From contig NZ_CP139302.1 of the NCBI RefSeq assembly GCF_034092375.1, positions 186,001-250,000 on the forward strand: a DNA stretch of 64,000 nt, written 5' to 3'. Positions 63,535 through 64,000 of this stretch are shown here, piece by piece. The stretch's first letter is position 1. The number at the start of each line of letters is the position of its first letter. The DNA comes from Prochlorococcus sp. MIT 1300. Lineage in GTDB: Bacteria > Cyanobacteriota > Cyanobacteriia > PCC-6307 > Cyanobiaceae. The position numbers were made by a program, and so were the translations under genes. The notes beneath the pieces are model-generated. The model saw nothing but the letters and a program-made list of their open reading frames with translations. It was not told where the DNA came from and did not search any database.

Positions 63535-64000
63535 ATGCGTCTCAGCGAATTAACCCATCCAAATCAGCTTCACGGCTTGAGCATTTCAGAGCTTGAGGAT
63601 GTGGCGTGTCAGATTCGTGAACGACATCTGCAGGTTGTATCCACTAGTGGTGGCCATCTAGGGCCAGGTCTAGGAGTTGTAGAACTCACTTTGGCTCTAT
63701 ACCAAACCCTTGATCTTGATCATGACAGAGTCGTTTGGGATGTAGGCCACCAGGCTTATCCCCACAAACTAATTACTGGCAGATTTACCAATTTCGACAG
63801 TTTGCGCCAACAAAAGGGAGTCGCTGGTTATTTAAAGAGAACAGAGAGTTCCTTTGACCACTTTGGAGCTGGCCATGCAAGCACCTCCATATCTGCAGCA
63901 CTTGGAATGGCTCTTGCAAGGGATCGAAGGGGTGAGGACTTTAAATGTGCTGCAGTTATTGGTGATGGTGCTCTCACCGGTGGCATGGCATTAGAGGCCA
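63535..64000 (+). CDS. dxs: 1-deoxy-D-xylulose-5-phosphate synthase, N-terminal part (cut by the right edge)
   Basis: The first 155 codons are present. The start is ATG at 63535 ([16 protein letters not shown]). Blocks [28 protein letters not shown] and FGAGHAST are diagnostic for DXS, and the thiamine diphosphate motif begins [13 protein letters not shown] at the edge. It is the entry enzyme of the MEP isoprenoid pathway, as ispG is a later one. The remainder is outside the window. Confidence 0.95.
   Translation, partial: MRLSELTHPNQLHGLSISELEDVACQIRERHLQVVSTSGGHLGPGLGVVELTLALYQTLDLDHDRVVWDVGHQAYPHKLITGRFTNFDSLRQQKGVAGYLKRTESSFDHFGAGHASTSISAALGMALARDRRGEDFKCAAVIGDGALTGGMALEA

Noticed and set aside
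1-64000. CRISPR arrays, insertion sequences, integrases or prophage genes
   Set aside because: I saw no regularly spaced repeats, transposase-type motifs or integrase residues in any frame.

Overview
The window looks like a chromosomal stretch of a marine picocyanobacterium, most likely a low-light-type Prochlorococcus (inferred from gene content and AT-rich base use, not from a search). Supporting signs are PetN, an Fe-S-type chlorophyll-catabolism oxygenase, THF1/Psb29, four short high-light-inducible proteins (Hli), a B12-dependent class II ribonucleotide reductase, a 6S RNA directly behind purK, and picocyanobacterial families such as DUF3531, DUF3104, TIGR02450 (DUF2389) and DUF2103. I see no insertion sequences, CRISPR arrays, rRNA or recognisable prophage genes.

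Layout. 0-4.8 kb: an ABC ATPase cut by the left edge, a 36-aa membrane peptide and a Rieske oxygenase (all minus), then a complete ABC-2 exporter (ATPase plus two permeases, plus). 4.8-7.1 kb: small unknown proteins and tRNA-Ser(TGA). 7.1-33.9 kb: a dense housekeeping core containing nrdJ, a methyltransferase, prfC, a CPP1-like protein, hslO, a lone ABC ATPase, DUF3531, rsmE, DUF92/VTE6, an aspC-phnD-phnC-phnE-SGNH hydrolase run, a glyoxalase-fold protein, a type IV-like uracil-DNA glycosylase, ispG, a C-terminal processing protease, DUF1543, nadA, a metallophosphoesterase, a GT-B-like protein, a TPM-domain protein, a MidA-like methyltransferase, aroB and purK. 33.9-35.1 kb: 6S RNA with a strong terminator, then three tandem hli genes.

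35.8-52 kb is an accessory, low-density stretch of lineage-type genes: exported and lipoprotein-like unknowns, a DUF805/zinc-ribbon membrane protein, a four-helix membrane protein, an SPFH-SHOCT protein, a TPR/C-type-lectin-like/TPR protein, an SDR, and more than fifteen proteins shorter than about 130 residues. Many of these small genes (36-66 aa) have good ribosome-binding sites or stop/start overlaps. From 52.2 kb to the right edge the core resumes: TIGR02450, DUF2103, clpS, petN, thf1, clpP, ftsH, a MacB/DevC-type permease, pyk, a MazG-like protein, ylmG, scpB, ilvA and the 5' part of dxs.

The core parts serve cofactor and isoprenoid synthesis (ispG, dxs, nadA), amino acid and purine synthesis (ilvA, aspC, aroB, purK), proteostasis (clpP, clpS, ftsH, ctp, hslO) and photosynthetic-membrane upkeep (petN, thf1, ftsH, hli, pao-like, TPM-domain protein). 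The most speculative but interesting module is at 37.9-42.1 kb: SPFH-SHOCT, zinc-ribbon membrane protein and lectin-like/TPR protein side by side, which resembles in parts list the YdjGHI membrane-stress genes of Bacillus. The most solid biochemical oddity is a uracil-DNA glycosylase that lacks at least two of the four Fe-S cluster cysteines of its family.
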